Origin: Devosia sp. 2618
GTDB lineage: Bacteria > Pseudomonadota > Alphaproteobacteria > Rhizobiales > Devosiaceae
NCBI RefSeq assembly: GCF_040546815.1
Contig: NZ_JBEPOO010000001.1
Coordinates: forward strand, 248,001-312,000
Length of the DNA stretch: 64,000 nucleotides
Direction of reading: 5' to 3'
Part shown: in pieces, positions 16,918 to 26,856 of the stretch
How positions within the stretch are numbered: the stretch's first letter is position 1
Layout: every line of letters starts with the position of its first letter
Made by a program: the position numbers and the translations under genes
Notes under the pieces: generated by a model
The model's input: the letters and a program-made list of their open reading frames with translations, nothing else
What the model was told of the DNA's origin: nothing
Database searches by the model: none

Positions 16918-17517
16918 TTACATGGCTGGGGCAACGGGTGCCGGTGCCATGGTGTCGACTGGTGCGGTGGCATCGACCGGCTCATCTTCGCGCCAGACGA
17001 ATTCTGGAGCCGAGGTCAGCGCATCAGCGGTGGTTGGAACAACCCAGCGCTCGGTATTGTCAGCAGCGCGGGTGAATTCAAGCGACTGGAAGTCCACTGC
17101 AACGGACTTTTCGCCGATGCCGAGGAAGCCGCCAACACCGATCACGACTGCGGTGATGTCACCTTCAGCGTTGAACACGATGTCGGAAATGGTGCCGATT
17201 TCTTCGGCATCTTCACCCGAGCTCGAATAGACGGGCTGACCCATCAGGTGCGAACCAAGATTGTCGGTATCGACCGCAATGTAGCCGGCCGAAATATCCC
17301 AAGGGGTGTGCACTTCGGTGGTCTGCGCAGCGCCGGTGTTGACGTCAGTGCCAGCTGCCGGAGCGGCTGGTGGCACAACGGCAGGCGCCATTGGTTCAAC
17401 CACAGGTGCTTCCGTGGTCACGGGGGCTGCGGGATCGGCAGGCGTGGCTTCCTGAGCAAATGCGCCCGAAGTCATCAGGGCAGCAATAGCAGTAGTGGCC
17501 AGAAGGGTGCGGATCAT
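16918..17517 (-). CDS. Secreted single PRC-barrel protein
   Basis: A 199-residue exported paralogue of the next gene: signal peptide (MIRTLLATTAIAALMTSGAFA), a Pro/Ala/Val-rich low-complexity region, then one PRC-barrel (LGSHLMGQPVYSSSGEDAEEIGTI to GIGEKSVAVDFQSLEF). The start at 17517 is set by GGAG seven bases upstream and by the signal peptide; the frame continues upstream without signal-peptide character. With its own terminator it is likely transcribed alone. The function is unknown beyond a probable envelope role. Confidence 0.82.
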   Translation of the reverse strand: MIRTLLATTAIAALMTSGAFAQEATPADPAAPVTTEAPVVEPMAPAVVPPAAPAAGTDVNTGAAQTTEVHTPWDISAGYIAVDTDNLGSHLMGQPVYSSSGEDAEEIGTISDIVFNAEGDITAVVIGVGGFLGIGEKSVAVDFQSLEFTRAADNTERWVVPTTADALTSAPEFVWREDEPVDATAPVDTMAPAPVAPAM

Positions 17518-17660
17518 AGTAGGCTCCGTATTGTTCATTGTTGAAATGGACGGGCCGTGCGGTGCAAAACTTGCCGGTAGAGTACCGTGCGGCCCATTAT
17601 GCATCGACAACGCAACAAGCGGCGCAGACGTTCCGAAAACAATGTGTCGCAGTGCCATTG

Positions 17661-17693
17661 AAAAGGCCGGCGCTCGTAAAAACGAGGCCGGCC
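17661..17693 (-). terminator. Rho-independent terminator downstream of the GNAT gene
   Basis: On the minus strand GGCCGGCCTCG-ttttt-CGAGC-GCCGGCC followed by TTTT. Confidence 0.75.
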
Positions 17694-17697
17694 CTGT

Positions 17698-17719
17698 CCG
17701 CCTCCCCGGCGGTTTTTTT
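17698..17719 (+). terminator. Terminator-like hairpin, plus orientation
   Basis: CCGCC-tcccc-GGCGG followed by seven T residues. No plus-strand gene ends nearby, so what it terminates is unclear. It may block antisense reading from the convergent region. Confidence 0.6.
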
Positions 17720-17826
17720 GTTCTCGGCGCCGCGCTGCAAATGCGCGCAAGGCTCCTGACATCGGGGACAATAGCGCAGATCAGAGGGCAGGGGGACTAC
17801 GGACCTGCGACAGGCTTAAGCAGTTG

Positions 17827-18282
17827 CTAACTGGTTAATTTCGCCGTGTCTTTTTCGTAGGTCCGCATGGCGTAGTGCGGCATGCCGCCATCCTGAAACT
17901 CGGGACCGAAGGCGACATAGCCCAGCCGTTCGTAAAATCCGAGCTTGTCCGATTGGGCGGTGAGATAAAAGCGATCCCGCCCCTTGGCGCGGGCATGATC
18001 CATCGCCGCGATCATCATCTGCTTGGCAATACCATTGCCGCGATAGGCCTGCCGAACGGCGACGCGGCCGATCTTGATATGCTCTGGCTTATCGAGCATG
18101 CGCAGCGTGCCGACTACTTCGCCCTCGGCGATGGCGACCAGATGTGTCGCTGTCAGATCGTCGGAGTCGTGCTCCTCTTCCTCGGGAACCTTCTGTTCCC
18201 AAACAAAGACCTCACGGCGAAGATTGAAGGCGGCATTGCAGAGGGTGGAAAAGGGCGGAACGATCAGGACGGTGATTTGCAT
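17827..18282 (-). CDS. GNAT-family N-acetyltransferase (ElaA-like)
   Basis: Acetyl-CoA-dependent acetyltransferase of 151 residues. The GNAT core is seen as FNLRREVFVWEQKVPEEEE, VGTLRMLDKPEHIKIGRVAVRQAYRGNGIAKQMM (with the acetyl-CoA-binding R/Q-x-x-G-x-G/A motif RGNGIA) and FYERLGYVAFGPEFQDGGMPHYAM, the last typical of the ElaA/YjdJ-like branch. The ATG at 18282 starts MQITVLIVPPF. The substrate is unknown and the neighbours give no clue. Confidence 0.85.
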   Translation of the reverse strand: MQITVLIVPPFSTLCNAAFNLRREVFVWEQKVPEEEEHDSDDLTATHLVAIAEGEVVGTLRMLDKPEHIKIGRVAVRQAYRGNGIAKQMMIAAMDHARAKGRDRFYLTAQSDKLGFYERLGYVAFGPEFQDGGMPHYAMRTYEKDTAKLTS

Positions 18283-18321
18283 CGCGCGAGAATATCGCAA
18301 CCGTCCCGCCACTCCAATTGC

Positions 18322-19380
18322 CTAGTTGAGCTGGCCGTGTACGAGCTGGTGAATATAGCCCAGCTTTTCGATCACCTGCGGCGTCAGCACGAATGGATAG
18401 GCATCGGGATGCCCCATCGCCCGGTTGAGGTTGTTGAGCATCGAGGCCAGCGGCACCCAGTTCCTGACGATCACGTCCGCACTGGCGGCCGTATAGGGAT
18501 CAAAGCTGACGCTGATATCAAGGCTCTGGTCATTGGTTTCTGGATGCGCCCGCACCCCAAAGGCCGAGGCCATTTCCACTGTGTCGGTGATGTGGAGGTA
18601 ATGCGCGAAGGTTTCGGCGAAATCCTCCCACGGATGAGCGGTGGCATAAGCGCTGATATGGCTCTGGTACCAGCCGGCGGGCGCGCCATTGGCGTAATAG
18701 TTCTGCAGCGCCAGCGTGTAGTCGGCGGTCTCGTCACCAAACAGCGCCCGGAACCCCGTCAGCGCCGGGCGGTTGGCCACCAGCAGGTCCCAGTAGTGAT
18801 GCCCGATCTCGTGACGGAAATGGCCAAGCAGCGTGCGATAGGGTTCGCCCATGCTGGTGCGACGGGCCTCGCGTTCGGCGTCATCGGCCTCGGCCAGCGA
18901 AATGGTGATGATGCCGTTCTCATGACCGGTCATCACCGGGCCGTTGGCGATGGGCATGTCGGCGAGAAAACGGAATGACAGGCCGTGCAGCGGATCTTCG
19001 TTGCGGGTTTGCAGCGGCAGGTTGAGCCGCAGCAGCGAATAGAACAGGCGTTTTTTGGCGCGCTCGATCACCTGCCAGCGGTGCAGGTTCAGCGGATCGA
19101 CAATGTCGGGAATGGTCTCGTTGTGGCGGCAGGCGACGCAATAGACGTCCGCGCCGGGTTGGGCCACGAGCAGCCAGTTGCAGGCGCCATGCTTGGTGTT
19201 TTCGCAGAATACGAAAGCATCGTCGTGAAAGGCGGGGGTGGACCAGAGGCCACCGTCTTCGACCAATGAAACCAGCGCGTTATACTGGGGCAGATAGCCA
19301 AGCTGGTGACCACACCTTTCGCAAACAGCGTTCTCGAAGTAGAGCGTGTTGCCGCAATGGTCGCAGGTGAAGAGTTTCAT
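18322..19380 (-). CDS. Zinc-ribbon protein with putative zinc metallopeptidase domain
   Basis: A 352-residue cytoplasmic protein. It begins with a double CxxC zinc ribbon (CDHCG at 5-9, CERCG at about 20-24). A further Cys pair, CVACRH, lies at about residue 80. The HExxH metallopeptidase motif HEIGHHYWD is near residue 195, with a downstream AHPWEDFAETFAHYLHITD segment whose acidic and His residues could supply the third ligand. I recognise it as the putative zinc-binding metallopeptidase family of alphaproteobacteria. The substrate is unknown. Confidence 0.82.
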   Translation of the reverse strand: MKLFTCDHCGNTLYFENAVCERCGHQLGYLPQYNALVSLVEDGGLWSTPAFHDDAFVFCENTKHGACNWLLVAQPGADVYCVACRHNETIPDIVDPLNLHRWQVIERAKKRLFYSLLRLNLPLQTRNEDPLHGLSFRFLADMPIANGPVMTGHENGIITISLAEADDAEREARRTSMGEPYRTLLGHFRHEIGHHYWDLLVANRPALTGFRALFGDETADYTLALQNYYANGAPAGWYQSHISAYATAHPWEDFAETFAHYLHITDTVEMASAFGVRAHPETNDQSLDISVSFDPYTAASADVIVRNWVPLASMLNNLNRAMGHPDAYPFVLTPQVIEKLGYIHQLVHGQLN

Positions 19381-19437
19381 TGTATTGCCCCGAAGATACC
19401 TCGCAACAATGCGCGAGGCGTCGGGATGTTCCGGTGA

Positions 19438-21579
19438 CTAGATGCTGCCGACCGTCTTGAGGCGAATACGGGGATGCACTTCGTTCTGGCTCATCACCAC
19501 CGTCTGCGGGCGGAACCGCTCGATGATCGAGCGGACATGCGGACGGATCGAGGGCGAGGTGATCAGCACCGGCAGTTCGCCCTGCTGCGCCGCCCGTTCG
19601 AAAGCGGTCTGGATGGCGCCGATGAACTGCTGCAACCGGCTCGGTGCCATTGCTAGGTGACGATGATCGCCTTCGCCAACCATGGCTTCAGCAAAGTCGC
19701 GTTCCCACTGTGGACCCAGTGTCAGCAGCGGCAGGTTGCCGTCGGGACCAAGATTGGCCGCGCACAGCTGACGGGCCAGGCGGCTCCGCACATGCTCGGC
19801 AATGACCTGCACCGAACGGCCGGGGCCGGCGATTTCGGCGATGCCTTCGAGAATGGTCGAGAGGTCACGGATCGAGATGCGTTCGTTGAGCAGGGTCTGC
19901 AGCACGCGCTGCACGCCCGAGACCGAGATCAGGCCCGGCACGATGTCTTCGACCAGCTTCTGCTGATCCTTGGGCAGGCCCGATAGCAGCGACTGCACAT
20001 TGGCGTAGCTGAGGAGGTCCGCAACATTGGCCTTGAGCACTTCGGTCAGGTGGGTCGAAATCACCGTCGATGGATCAATGATCGACAGGCCGCGCAGTTC
20101 GGCCTCGTCGCGCATGGCAGGCTCGATCCATGTCGCGGGCAGGCCGAAGGTCGGCTCGGTCGTGTGGGTGCCCGGCAGGTCGATCGGATTGCCATAGGGG
20201 TCCATGACCATCAGCTGGTTGGCATAGATTTCGCCCGCACCGGCTTCGACTTCCTTGATCCGCACCTTATAGGCGTTGGGCTCAAGCTGCATATTGTCGA
20301 GGATGCGCACCGGAGGCATGACGAAGCCCAGCTCGATCGCCAGCTGACGACGCAGCGCCTTGATCTGTTCCGTCAGGCGATCAGAACCGTTCTCGTCTTC
20401 CTTGACGAGGCTGAGCAGGCCATAGCCGAGTTCGAGCTTGAGTTCGTCGATCTTGAGGCTGTCGGTGATCGGGGCTTCGGTGTTGCCAGCCTTGTTGCCA
20501 CCGGGATTGGCGGTGGCAGCGTCGAGCGCCGTCTTGACTGCCGCATCCGCCTTGGCCTCGTCCTTGGTCCGCGCCGAGCGCCAGGCGACATAGCCGACAG
20601 CGGCGGCGAGGCCCAGGAATGGAATGATCGGCATGCCGGGCAGGAAGGCCAGGGCGCCCATCACGGCCGACGACATGCCCAAGGCGCGTGGGTAGCCGGT
20701 GAACTGGGCGGACAATGCCTTGTCGGCAGAGCCGGTCACGCCGGACTTCGACACGAGGATACCGGCTGCGGTCGAAACGATCAGGGCCGGGATCTGGGAC
20801 ACCAGACCATCGCCGATGGTCAGCAGGGTATAGACGCTGCCGGCTTCCTGAAAGCTCAGGCCTTCCTGCATCATGCCGATCAACATGCCGGCGGCAACAT
20901 TGATGAAGGTGATGATCAGGCCGGCAATGGCGTCGCCGCGCACGAATTTGGACGCACCGTCCATGTTACCGAAAAAGGCGCTTTCGCCTTCGAGTTCGGC
21001 GCGACGCTTTTTGGCGGTGTCTTCGTCGATCAGGCCTGCCGAAAGGTCGGCGTCGATGGCCATCTGCTTGCCGGGCATGGCATCCAAGCTGAAGCGTGCC
21101 GCGACTTCGGCGATACGGCCTGAACCCTTGGTGATGACGATGAAGTTGACGATCACCAGGATGATGAAAATCACCGTTCCGATGACGAAATTGCCGCGAG
21201 TCACGAAGTTGCCGAAGGCCTCGATGACGTGACCGGCCGAGGCGGTGCCGTTATGGCCTTCGCTCAAAATCAGGCGGGTGGTGGCCAGGTTCAGGCCCAG
21301 CCGCAGCATGGTGGCGATCAGCAGAACGGTCGGGAAAGACGAGAATTCGAGCGGCTTTTGAATGAACAAAGCCGTCATCAGGATCATCACCGAAAAGACG
21401 ATGGAAATCGCCAGAAGCCCATCCACCAGCAAAGGCGGCATGGGCACGATGAGGATGACGATGAGGCCCATGACGCCTGCGGCCAGGGCGATATCGCCCG
21501 AGCGCAGGATGTCGAAGACGGAACCAGCCGACGGGATCTTGAACGGAGCGTGCTGGCGGCCGCCGGGCAGGTCGGTCAT
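19438..21579 (-). CDS. flhA: Flagellar export gate protein FlhA
   Basis: Core membrane component of the flagellar type III export gate. The 713-residue protein has eight N-terminal transmembrane helices (for example ALAAGVMGLIVILIVPMPPLLVDGLLAISI). The FHIPEP-type cytoplasmic loop includes VAARFSLDAMPGKQMAIDADLSAG, a near-invariant FlhA segment. The C-terminal cytoplasmic domain carries the chaperone-docking region. Length and motifs are normal. It is the last gene of the fliF-fliG-fliH-fliN-flbD-flhA run on the minus strand, 31 bases after flbD. Confidence 0.95.
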   Translation of the reverse strand: MTDLPGGRQHAPFKIPSAGSVFDILRSGDIALAAGVMGLIVILIVPMPPLLVDGLLAISIVFSVMILMTALFIQKPLEFSSFPTVLLIATMLRLGLNLATTRLILSEGHNGTASAGHVIEAFGNFVTRGNFVIGTVIFIILVIVNFIVITKGSGRIAEVAARFSLDAMPGKQMAIDADLSAGLIDEDTAKKRRAELEGESAFFGNMDGASKFVRGDAIAGLIITFINVAAGMLIGMMQEGLSFQEAGSVYTLLTIGDGLVSQIPALIVSTAAGILVSKSGVTGSADKALSAQFTGYPRALGMSSAVMGALAFLPGMPIIPFLGLAAAVGYVAWRSARTKDEAKADAAVKTALDAATANPGGNKAGNTEAPITDSLKIDELKLELGYGLLSLVKEDENGSDRLTEQIKALRRQLAIELGFVMPPVRILDNMQLEPNAYKVRIKEVEAGAGEIYANQLMVMDPYGNPIDLPGTHTTEPTFGLPATWIEPAMRDEAELRGLSIIDPSTVISTHLTEVLKANVADLLSYANVQSLLSGLPKDQQKLVEDIVPGLISVSGVQRVLQTLLNERISIRDLSTILEGIAEIAGPGRSVQVIAEHVRSRLARQLCAANLGPDGNLPLLTLGPQWERDFAEAMVGEGDHRHLAMAPSRLQQFIGAIQTAFERAAQQGELPVLITSPSIRPHVRSIIERFRPQTVVMSQNEVHPRIRLKTVGSI

Positions 21580-21610
21580 GAACGGGTCCGGGCGTTAGCG
21601 CGAAAAGTCA

Positions 21611-22978
21611 TCAGGCGACCGATCTGCGTTCGCCGGGTTCTGGCACGTTGGTGCCCTCGTCGGCATATTGGTTGAGCTTGTTGCGCAGCGTGCGGATCGA
21701 AATGCCAAGGATATTGGCCGCATGGGTGCGGTTGCCCAGCGTGTGATCGAGGGTATCAAGGATCAGGTCGCGCTCGACATCGGCCACAGTGCGGCCGACC
21801 AGCGCGCGCGACATGGCGTCGGCGGTCTGGGCCAGCTGCGAGGACAGCGAACTCGTGGACGCCGCTTCGGTCAGCCCCATGCCGTCTGGCAAAACGATGG
21901 CTTCGGGGCCGATCACGTCGCCGGACGACAGCAGCACGGCGCGGTGCAGCGTATTTTCCAGCTCGCGCACATTGCCCGGCCATGGCGCCTTGCTCAGCGC
22001 CGTGCAGGCTTCGGCGGATAGCTCACGCGGCGGCAGGCCATTGGCCTTGGCATATTTGGCGACGAAGTGCTCGGAGAGCACCGCGATGTCGCCCGGACGG
22101 TCGCGCAGAGCGGGCAGCTTGAGGTTCACCACATTGAGGCGGAACATCAGGTCTTCCCGGAACGTGCCTTCGCGCACAGCCTCGTTGAGGTTGCGGTTGG
22201 AGGTCGCGAGAATACGTATGTCGACCGGCACAGGCTTGCCGCCGCCGACGCGGTCGATCAGGCGTTCCTGAATGGCGCGCAGCAGTTTTGACTGCAAACG
22301 CACGTCCATTTCGCTGATTTCGTCGAGCAGCAGCGTGCCGCCCGAGGCTTCCTCGAACTTGCCGATACGGCGCGCGATGGCGCCGGTAAAGGCGCCCTTC
22401 TCGTGGCCGAAAAGTTCGGATTCCAGCAGCGCTTCAGGGATGGCGGCGCAGTTGACCGAGATGAACGGCTTGTTGGCGCGCTTGCTCCGCGCATGCACGT
22501 ATTTGGCAATGACTTCCTTGCCGGTGCCGCTTTCGCCGGTGATCAGGATCGAGGCATCGGAGCCAGCGATCTGGTCGGCCATCTTGACGACGCGTTCCAT
22601 GGCCGGGTCGCGGAACAGAAACTCCGAGGAATCCCGCGCAACGGCGGCGATCACCGCGGCGATCAGCTCGGCATCGGGGGGCAGGGGTATGTATTCCTTG
22701 GCGCCGGCGCGGATGGCGTTGACGGCAGCAGCCGCATTGGCTTCGACACCGCAGGCCACCACTGGAATGGCGATGCGCTCGGCTTCAAGGCCGGCGATCA
22801 GGCCAATAATGTCCATGGCCACATCGACCAGCAGCAGATCGGCGCCACGCCCGGCGCGCAACGCGGCCAGCGCGATCTCGACCGATGGCGCATGGGCGAC
22901 CTTGGCGCCGCCGGTCATGGCCATTTTGGTGGCTTCGCTGAGCTGGCCTTCGAGGGCCCCGACGATGAGCAAGCGCAT
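21611..22978 (-). CDS. flbD: Sigma-54-dependent flagellar regulator FlbD
   Basis: Activator of sigma-54-dependent late flagellar genes and, in Caulobacter, repressor of fliF. The 455-residue product has a degenerate receiver-like N-terminal domain lacking the usual acidic pocket. The AAA+ domain has Walker A GESGTGKE and the sigma-54 contact motif [15 protein letters not shown], with [10 protein letters not shown] as Walker B. A Fis-type helix-turn-helix closes the protein ([22 protein letters not shown]). It lies inside the fliF operon, as in Caulobacter. A matching sigma-54 promoter is present before fliK in this window. Confidence 0.93.
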   Translation of the reverse strand: MRLLIVGALEGQLSEATKMAMTGGAKVAHAPSVEIALAALRAGRGADLLLVDVAMDIIGLIAGLEAERIAIPVVACGVEANAAAAVNAIRAGAKEYIPLPPDAELIAAVIAAVARDSSEFLFRDPAMERVVKMADQIAGSDASILITGESGTGKEVIAKYVHARSKRANKPFISVNCAAIPEALLESELFGHEKGAFTGAIARRIGKFEEASGGTLLLDEISEMDVRLQSKLLRAIQERLIDRVGGGKPVPVDIRILATSNRNLNEAVREGTFREDLMFRLNVVNLKLPALRDRPGDIAVLSEHFVAKYAKANGLPPRELSAEACTALSKAPWPGNVRELENTLHRAVLLSSGDVIGPEAIVLPDGMGLTEAASTSSLSSQLAQTADAMSRALVGRTVADVERDLILDTLDHTLGNRTHAANILGISIRTLRNKLNQYADEGTNVPEPGERRSVA

Positions 22979-22989
22979 CCTCTTCTCCC

Positions 22990-23328
22990 TTACTGTGGTT
23001 TGATGATTTCGGTCATGGTGACGCCGAGCTTGTTTTCGACCAGCACGATTTCACCGCGCGCCACGAGGCGCTCATTGATGAAAATCTCGACGGCTTCGCC
23101 AACCTGGCGGTCCAGTTCGATGACGGTACCGGTATCGAGGCGCAGCAGATCGCTCACCGGCATCTTGGTGCGGCCAAGCACCACCGAAATGCGGACGGGA
23201 ACGTCGAAAACGGCTTCAAGATCGGCGGCAGTGCGTTCGATATGGGCTTCGGGCGCGTCGCCCTTGCTGGGGGAAGCCATCTCTTCGAAGGTGATACCGT
23301 CCTGGGGATCGTTATCGGAAGCGCTCAA
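22990..23328 (-). CDS. fliN: Flagellar motor switch protein FliN
   Basis: Component of the rotor C-ring. The 112-residue protein ends in a SpoA/FliN domain (residues 32-112, [26 protein letters not shown] to [21 protein letters not shown]). The N-terminal 30 residues are an acidic low-complexity lead. Its start overlaps the fliH stop by four bases, so it is translationally coupled in the fliF operon. Confidence 0.95.
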   Translation of the reverse strand: MSASDNDPQDGITFEEMASPSKGDAPEAHIERTAADLEAVFDVPVRISVVLGRTKMPVSDLLRLDTGTVIELDRQVGEAVEIFINERLVARGEIVLVENKLGVTMTEIIKPQ

Positions 23329-23978
23329 TGGTCGCTCTCCTGTTGGTTGGTGTCACCGCCATGGGCGCTGAGATAGGCTGAAATCTTGGTGTCGATGTCC
23401 TTGGCGATGGCGCCAAGGTCACGCACGAGGCCGCCATCGACCCATTCGAGGCGGCCATCGCCGAGCCGCTGATCGGGATCGCCCATGACGACAAGACGGC
23501 CGGAAAAACCGGACGTCTGCATATGGGCGGTGGCGATGTCGCGGATGGCATCGGCAATGGCTGGATTGCACCGCACGACCAGGTGCGGCACGCCATTGAG
23601 GTTTTCCATGCACTCGGCAATCAGCGCATCGAGTTCGACAGTGGGGTAGCGGGCCAGCAGGTGCAGCGCGAGCTTGCGACCGATGCTGGCGGCCAGTTCG
23701 ATGGCGTCGCGCCGGGCCAGGTTGGCGGCGTCGTCGAGAGCGGCAGTCATTTCGGCGGTCTGGGTGGCCAGCGTTGCTGCAGCGGCGGCAAGGGTTTCCG
23801 CCGCGACAGTGGTTGCATTGCGCTGACCGGCAGCCACGCCTTCGGCATAGGCTTCTTCACGTGCCTGGGCGATGAGCTGGGCAACCAGATCTTCGGGCAC
23901 GGTCGGCTTGGGCGGCTGCGCAGCGGTGCTGCGCTGACCGAGGTCCAGATCGAAGTTAAAGCGGGCAGGGGATGCCAT
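23325..23978 (-). CDS. fliH: Flagellar assembly protein FliH (FlbE-like)
   Basis: Regulator of the export ATPase FliI. The 217-residue product has an N-terminal Pro-rich lead, a long Ala/Glu/Gln helix (LIAQAREEAYAEGVAAGQRNATTV) containing the usual G-x-x-x-G-like region, and a C-terminal domain ending near VDGGLVRDLGAIAKDIDTKI. Sequence identity in this family is always low. The position between fliG and fliN, with overlap into fliN, makes the call firm. Confidence 0.85.
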   Translation of the reverse strand: MASPARFNFDLDLGQRSTAAQPPKPTVPEDLVAQLIAQAREEAYAEGVAAGQRNATTVAAETLAAAAATLATQTAEMTAALDDAANLARRDAIELAASIGRKLALHLLARYPTVELDALIAECMENLNGVPHLVVRCNPAIADAIRDIATAHMQTSGFSGRLVVMGDPDQRLGDGRLEWVDGGLVRDLGAIAKDIDTKISAYLSAHGGDTNQQESDH

Positions 23979-23981
23979 GGG

Positions 23982-25058
23982 TTACGCCACCATCTGATCG
24001 TCGGCTTTGGACTTCATGATCATGATCTCGCCCTTTGCGGCGAGATCCTTGGCCGTGGACACCATGCGACCCTGGGCGTCGTCGACGTCCTTGAGGCGTA
24101 CGGGGCCCATGGTTTCCATGTCCTCCTTGAGCAACTTGGCGGTGCGGGCCGACATGTTGTTGAAGAACATTTCCTTGACCTGATCATTGGCACCCTTGAG
24201 CGCCAAGGCCAGTTCGCGCTTGTCCATTTTGGTCAAGACGGTCTGGATTGCAGAGCTATCGAGCTTGGACAGATCCTCGAAGGTGAACATCAGCGCCTTG
24301 ATGCGCTCGGCATCATCGCGGTTTTGTTCTTCAAGGGTCGTGATGAAGCGCGCTTCGGTCTGACGGTCGAAGCTGTTGAAGATCTCAGCCATCTGTTCGT
24401 GGCTATCGCGGCGCTTGGACGTGTTGAGCGTCGACATGAATTCGGTGCGCAGCGTGGTTTCGATCTTTTCGAGAATCTCCTTTTGGATCTGGTCGAGGCC
24501 CAGCATGCGCTGAACCACGTCCATTGCGAGCTCCTCCGGAAGGACGGCCAGGACCCTGGAGGCGTGATCGGTGGCGATCTTGGAGAGCACCACGGCGATG
24601 GTTTGGGGATATTCGTTCTTGAGATAGGCCGCGAGCACGTCGGCCTGCACGTTGGAGAGCTTCTCCCACATGTTGCGACCGGCCGGTCCGCGGATTTCTT
24701 CCATGATGGTGTCGACCTTTTCGGCTGGCAAAAAGCTCAGCAACAGGCGCTCGGTGGAGTCGGTATTGCCCGACAGCGTGCCGTTCGACGAAATGGTGGT
24801 CACAAATTCCACCATCAGGTCATCGAGCATGCCCTGGGTGATCGGGCCGAGCGTCACCATGGCGCGGCTCAGCTGCTTGATTTCCATCTCGTCGAGTTCG
24901 TCAAAGATCGGCTTGCCGTAATCGGGGCCAAGCGCCAGCAGCAGCACGGCCGCTTTTTCGTCGCCGGTCAGCACCCGCTGGTTCGACGAGCCGCCCAAAA
25001 TCAGTTGCTTGGGGGTGCCCAGCTCTGGAACATCGAGTGATTGGGAAACAAGGGCCAT
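23982..25058 (-). CDS. fliG: Flagellar motor switch protein FliG
   Basis: C-ring protein that transmits torque from the stator. The 358-residue product shows the three-domain FliG form: N-terminal [33 protein letters not shown], middle domain [38 protein letters not shown] with the EHPQ-like site seen as NEYPQ, and C-terminal domain [33 protein letters not shown]. Alphaproteobacterial FliGs are this length. It starts six bases after the fliF stop. Confidence 0.96.
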   Translation of the reverse strand: MALVSQSLDVPELGTPKQLILGGSSNQRVLTGDEKAAVLLLALGPDYGKPIFDELDEMEIKQLSRAMVTLGPITQGMLDDLMVEFVTTISSNGTLSGNTDSTERLLLSFLPAEKVDTIMEEIRGPAGRNMWEKLSNVQADVLAAYLKNEYPQTIAVVLSKIATDHASRVLAVLPEELAMDVVQRMLGLDQIQKEILEKIETTLRTEFMSTLNTSKRRDSHEQMAEIFNSFDRQTEARFITTLEEQNRDDAERIKALMFTFEDLSKLDSSAIQTVLTKMDKRELALALKGANDQVKEMFFNNMSARTAKLLKEDMETMGPVRLKDVDDAQGRMVSTAKDLAAKGEIMIMKSKADDQMVA

Positions 25059-25063
25059 GGCGG

Positions 25064-26725
25064 TTACGCTGCACTACTCAACCAGTCGCGCACGATCAGC
25101 GCGGCCTGCTTGGGGTTTTCTTCGACCAGTGTGCCGACGGTCTTGAGAGTTTGGAGTTGGGTTTCGCCCATCGAGCGGGCGTTGGCGACCCAGGCAGGTG
25201 TCTTGTCCTTTTCCGTGTCGGGCTGAGCGTCGTTCACAACGATGCCGCTAGCGGTCAGAACGCCATTGTGGCCGACTTCGGCAGCGGGTGGCAGAGCGAG
25301 GGGCTGGGCTTCGGGCGAAAGCACCTTCTTGAGCAGCGGGCGCATGACGAAGAACACCAGAGCCAGTGCGATCAGCAGGGTCACGGCCATTTCGGCGCCG
25401 CTCATGATGTCGTCGCGGGTGAAATCGAGCAGACCACCAGCCGCATCTGTGCCTGGAATGGACAGTTCAGGCCGCTCGGCAAACTGCATGTTGACCACTT
25501 CGACGCTGTCGCCGCGCGCCTGCGAATAGCCGACGGCCGAGCGCACCAGCGTCAGGATCTGCGCAATGTCTTCAGCCGAACGCGGGGCATAGGTTGATGT
25601 GCCGGATTGGTCGGTCGTGTAAACGCCATCGACAACCACGGCCACCGACAGCCGCTTGATCGCGCCGGCTTCGGTCACTGCCGTCTGAGTGGTCTTGGAG
25701 ATTTCGTAATTGGTGATCTCTTCGCTCGACGTGCCCTTTTCGCTGGGGCCATTGGCGCCGGCATTCTGGCTCGCGCCGGGCAATTCATTGGCAACGCTCA
25801 CCTGCCCACTGGCACCGGCGCTGTTGTTCTCAGTCTCGCGGGTCTGGCTGGAGCGAACGACCTGACCATCGGGATCAAAGGTTTCCTGCGTGGTGGTCGA
25901 GCGATTGAAGTCGATCTCGGCCGAAACTTCGACGCGGGCGCGACCGGCGCCCACGACATTGGCAAGCATGTCCTCGACCCGCGTGCGCAGGCGGTTCTCA
26001 AAACCGAGTGTGCGTTCGGCCGCTTCGCCAGCCAGTGCGCCCTGCTGATCGTCCGCTGTGCCCGAAGCCAAGAGATTACCCTGGTCATCGACGATCGAAA
26101 CCCGGCCAGGGGTCAGACCTTCGATGGCGGAGGCAACGAGATGCTGGATCGAGCGGATTTCGCCGCCCGAGAGCGCACCGCGCACCGACAGAACGATCGA
26201 GGCGGATGGGTCGGAGCGTTCACGGCGAAACAGTTCGCGCTCGGGCAGGACCAGATGCACCCGGGCCGACTTGATGCGGGCAAGCGAGCCGATGGTGCGG
26301 GCCAGTTCGCCTTCGAGCGCGCGAACGTTGTTGAGGTTCTGCACGAAGCTGGTGGCGCCCAGCGTCGACTGCTGGTCAAAGATTTCGTAGCCGACCTGGC
26401 CACGAGTTGGCAGGCCGGAGCCGGCCAGCGCCATGCGCACGGTGGTGATCTGGTCGCGCGGGACCAGAATCGTGTCGCCTTCGCCGCGCAATTCGTAGGG
26501 GACATTCTGCGTTTGCAGTTCGCTGATGATCGCCGATGAGTCTTCGAGGCTCAGTCCGGTGTAGAGTGGCGCCAGATTGGGAGTCTGCGCGCGGAGAATC
26601 AAAAAGCCGAAGAAACCGAGCATTAGGGCCGCAACAACGGCCATGGCTGCCATGCGGGGCAGTCCAATGCGGTTGATCAGCTGGGTAAAATTGTCCACGC
26701 CGGCACTCGATTTGATGGGACCCAT
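25064..26725 (-). CDS. fliF: Flagellar MS-ring protein FliF
   Basis: Forms the membrane MS-ring on which the flagellum is built. The 553-residue protein has a first transmembrane helix at about residues 26-46 ([21 protein letters not shown]), periplasmic ring-building motifs ([48 protein letters not shown]), a YscJ/FliF C-terminal region, and a second helix ([24 protein letters not shown]). The final cytoplasmic tail binds FliG. It is the first gene of the fliF-flhA operon, and a candidate CtrA box lies 52 bases before its ATG. Confidence 0.96.
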   Translation of the reverse strand: MGPIKSSAGVDNFTQLINRIGLPRMAAMAVVAALMLGFFGFLILRAQTPNLAPLYTGLSLEDSSAIISELQTQNVPYELRGEGDTILVPRDQITTVRMALAGSGLPTRGQVGYEIFDQQSTLGATSFVQNLNNVRALEGELARTIGSLARIKSARVHLVLPERELFRRERSDPSASIVLSVRGALSGGEIRSIQHLVASAIEGLTPGRVSIVDDQGNLLASGTADDQQGALAGEAAERTLGFENRLRTRVEDMLANVVGAGRARVEVSAEIDFNRSTTTQETFDPDGQVVRSSQTRETENNSAGASGQVSVANELPGASQNAGANGPSEKGTSSEEITNYEISKTTQTAVTEAGAIKRLSVAVVVDGVYTTDQSGTSTYAPRSAEDIAQILTLVRSAVGYSQARGDSVEVVNMQFAERPELSIPGTDAAGGLLDFTRDDIMSGAEMAVTLLIALALVFFVMRPLLKKVLSPEAQPLALPPAAEVGHNGVLTASGIVVNDAQPDTEKDKTPAWVANARSMGETQLQTLKTVGTLVEENPKQAALIVRDWLSSAA

Positions 26726-26776
26726 GCCGACGCAAACGCACGTGGAGGTCGCTGGGCAAAAATTACCTAGCGGATG

Positions 26777-26792
26777 GTAAACATTGTCTTAA
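26777..26792 (-). promoter_or_regulatory. Candidate CtrA box of the fliF operon
   Basis: On the minus strand TTAA-GACAATG-TTTAC matches TTAA-N7-TTAAC with one mismatch. In Caulobacter the fliF promoter is a known CtrA target. Confidence 0.6.
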
Positions 26793-26856
26793 CTACTGGT
26801 CGCAATTTGCGAATTCCGGCAGAAAATGCCGAGTGAGTGAAAGAAAGGTGAACTTG

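Noticed and set aside
20050..21123. 357-codon plus-strand open frame
   Set aside because: Antisense to flhA, whose motifs are unmistakable.
23523..25040. 505-codon plus-strand open frame
   Set aside because: Antisense to fliG and fliH; the high-GC code of those genes keeps the opposite frame open. The translation is Gly/His/Leu-rich with no family motif.
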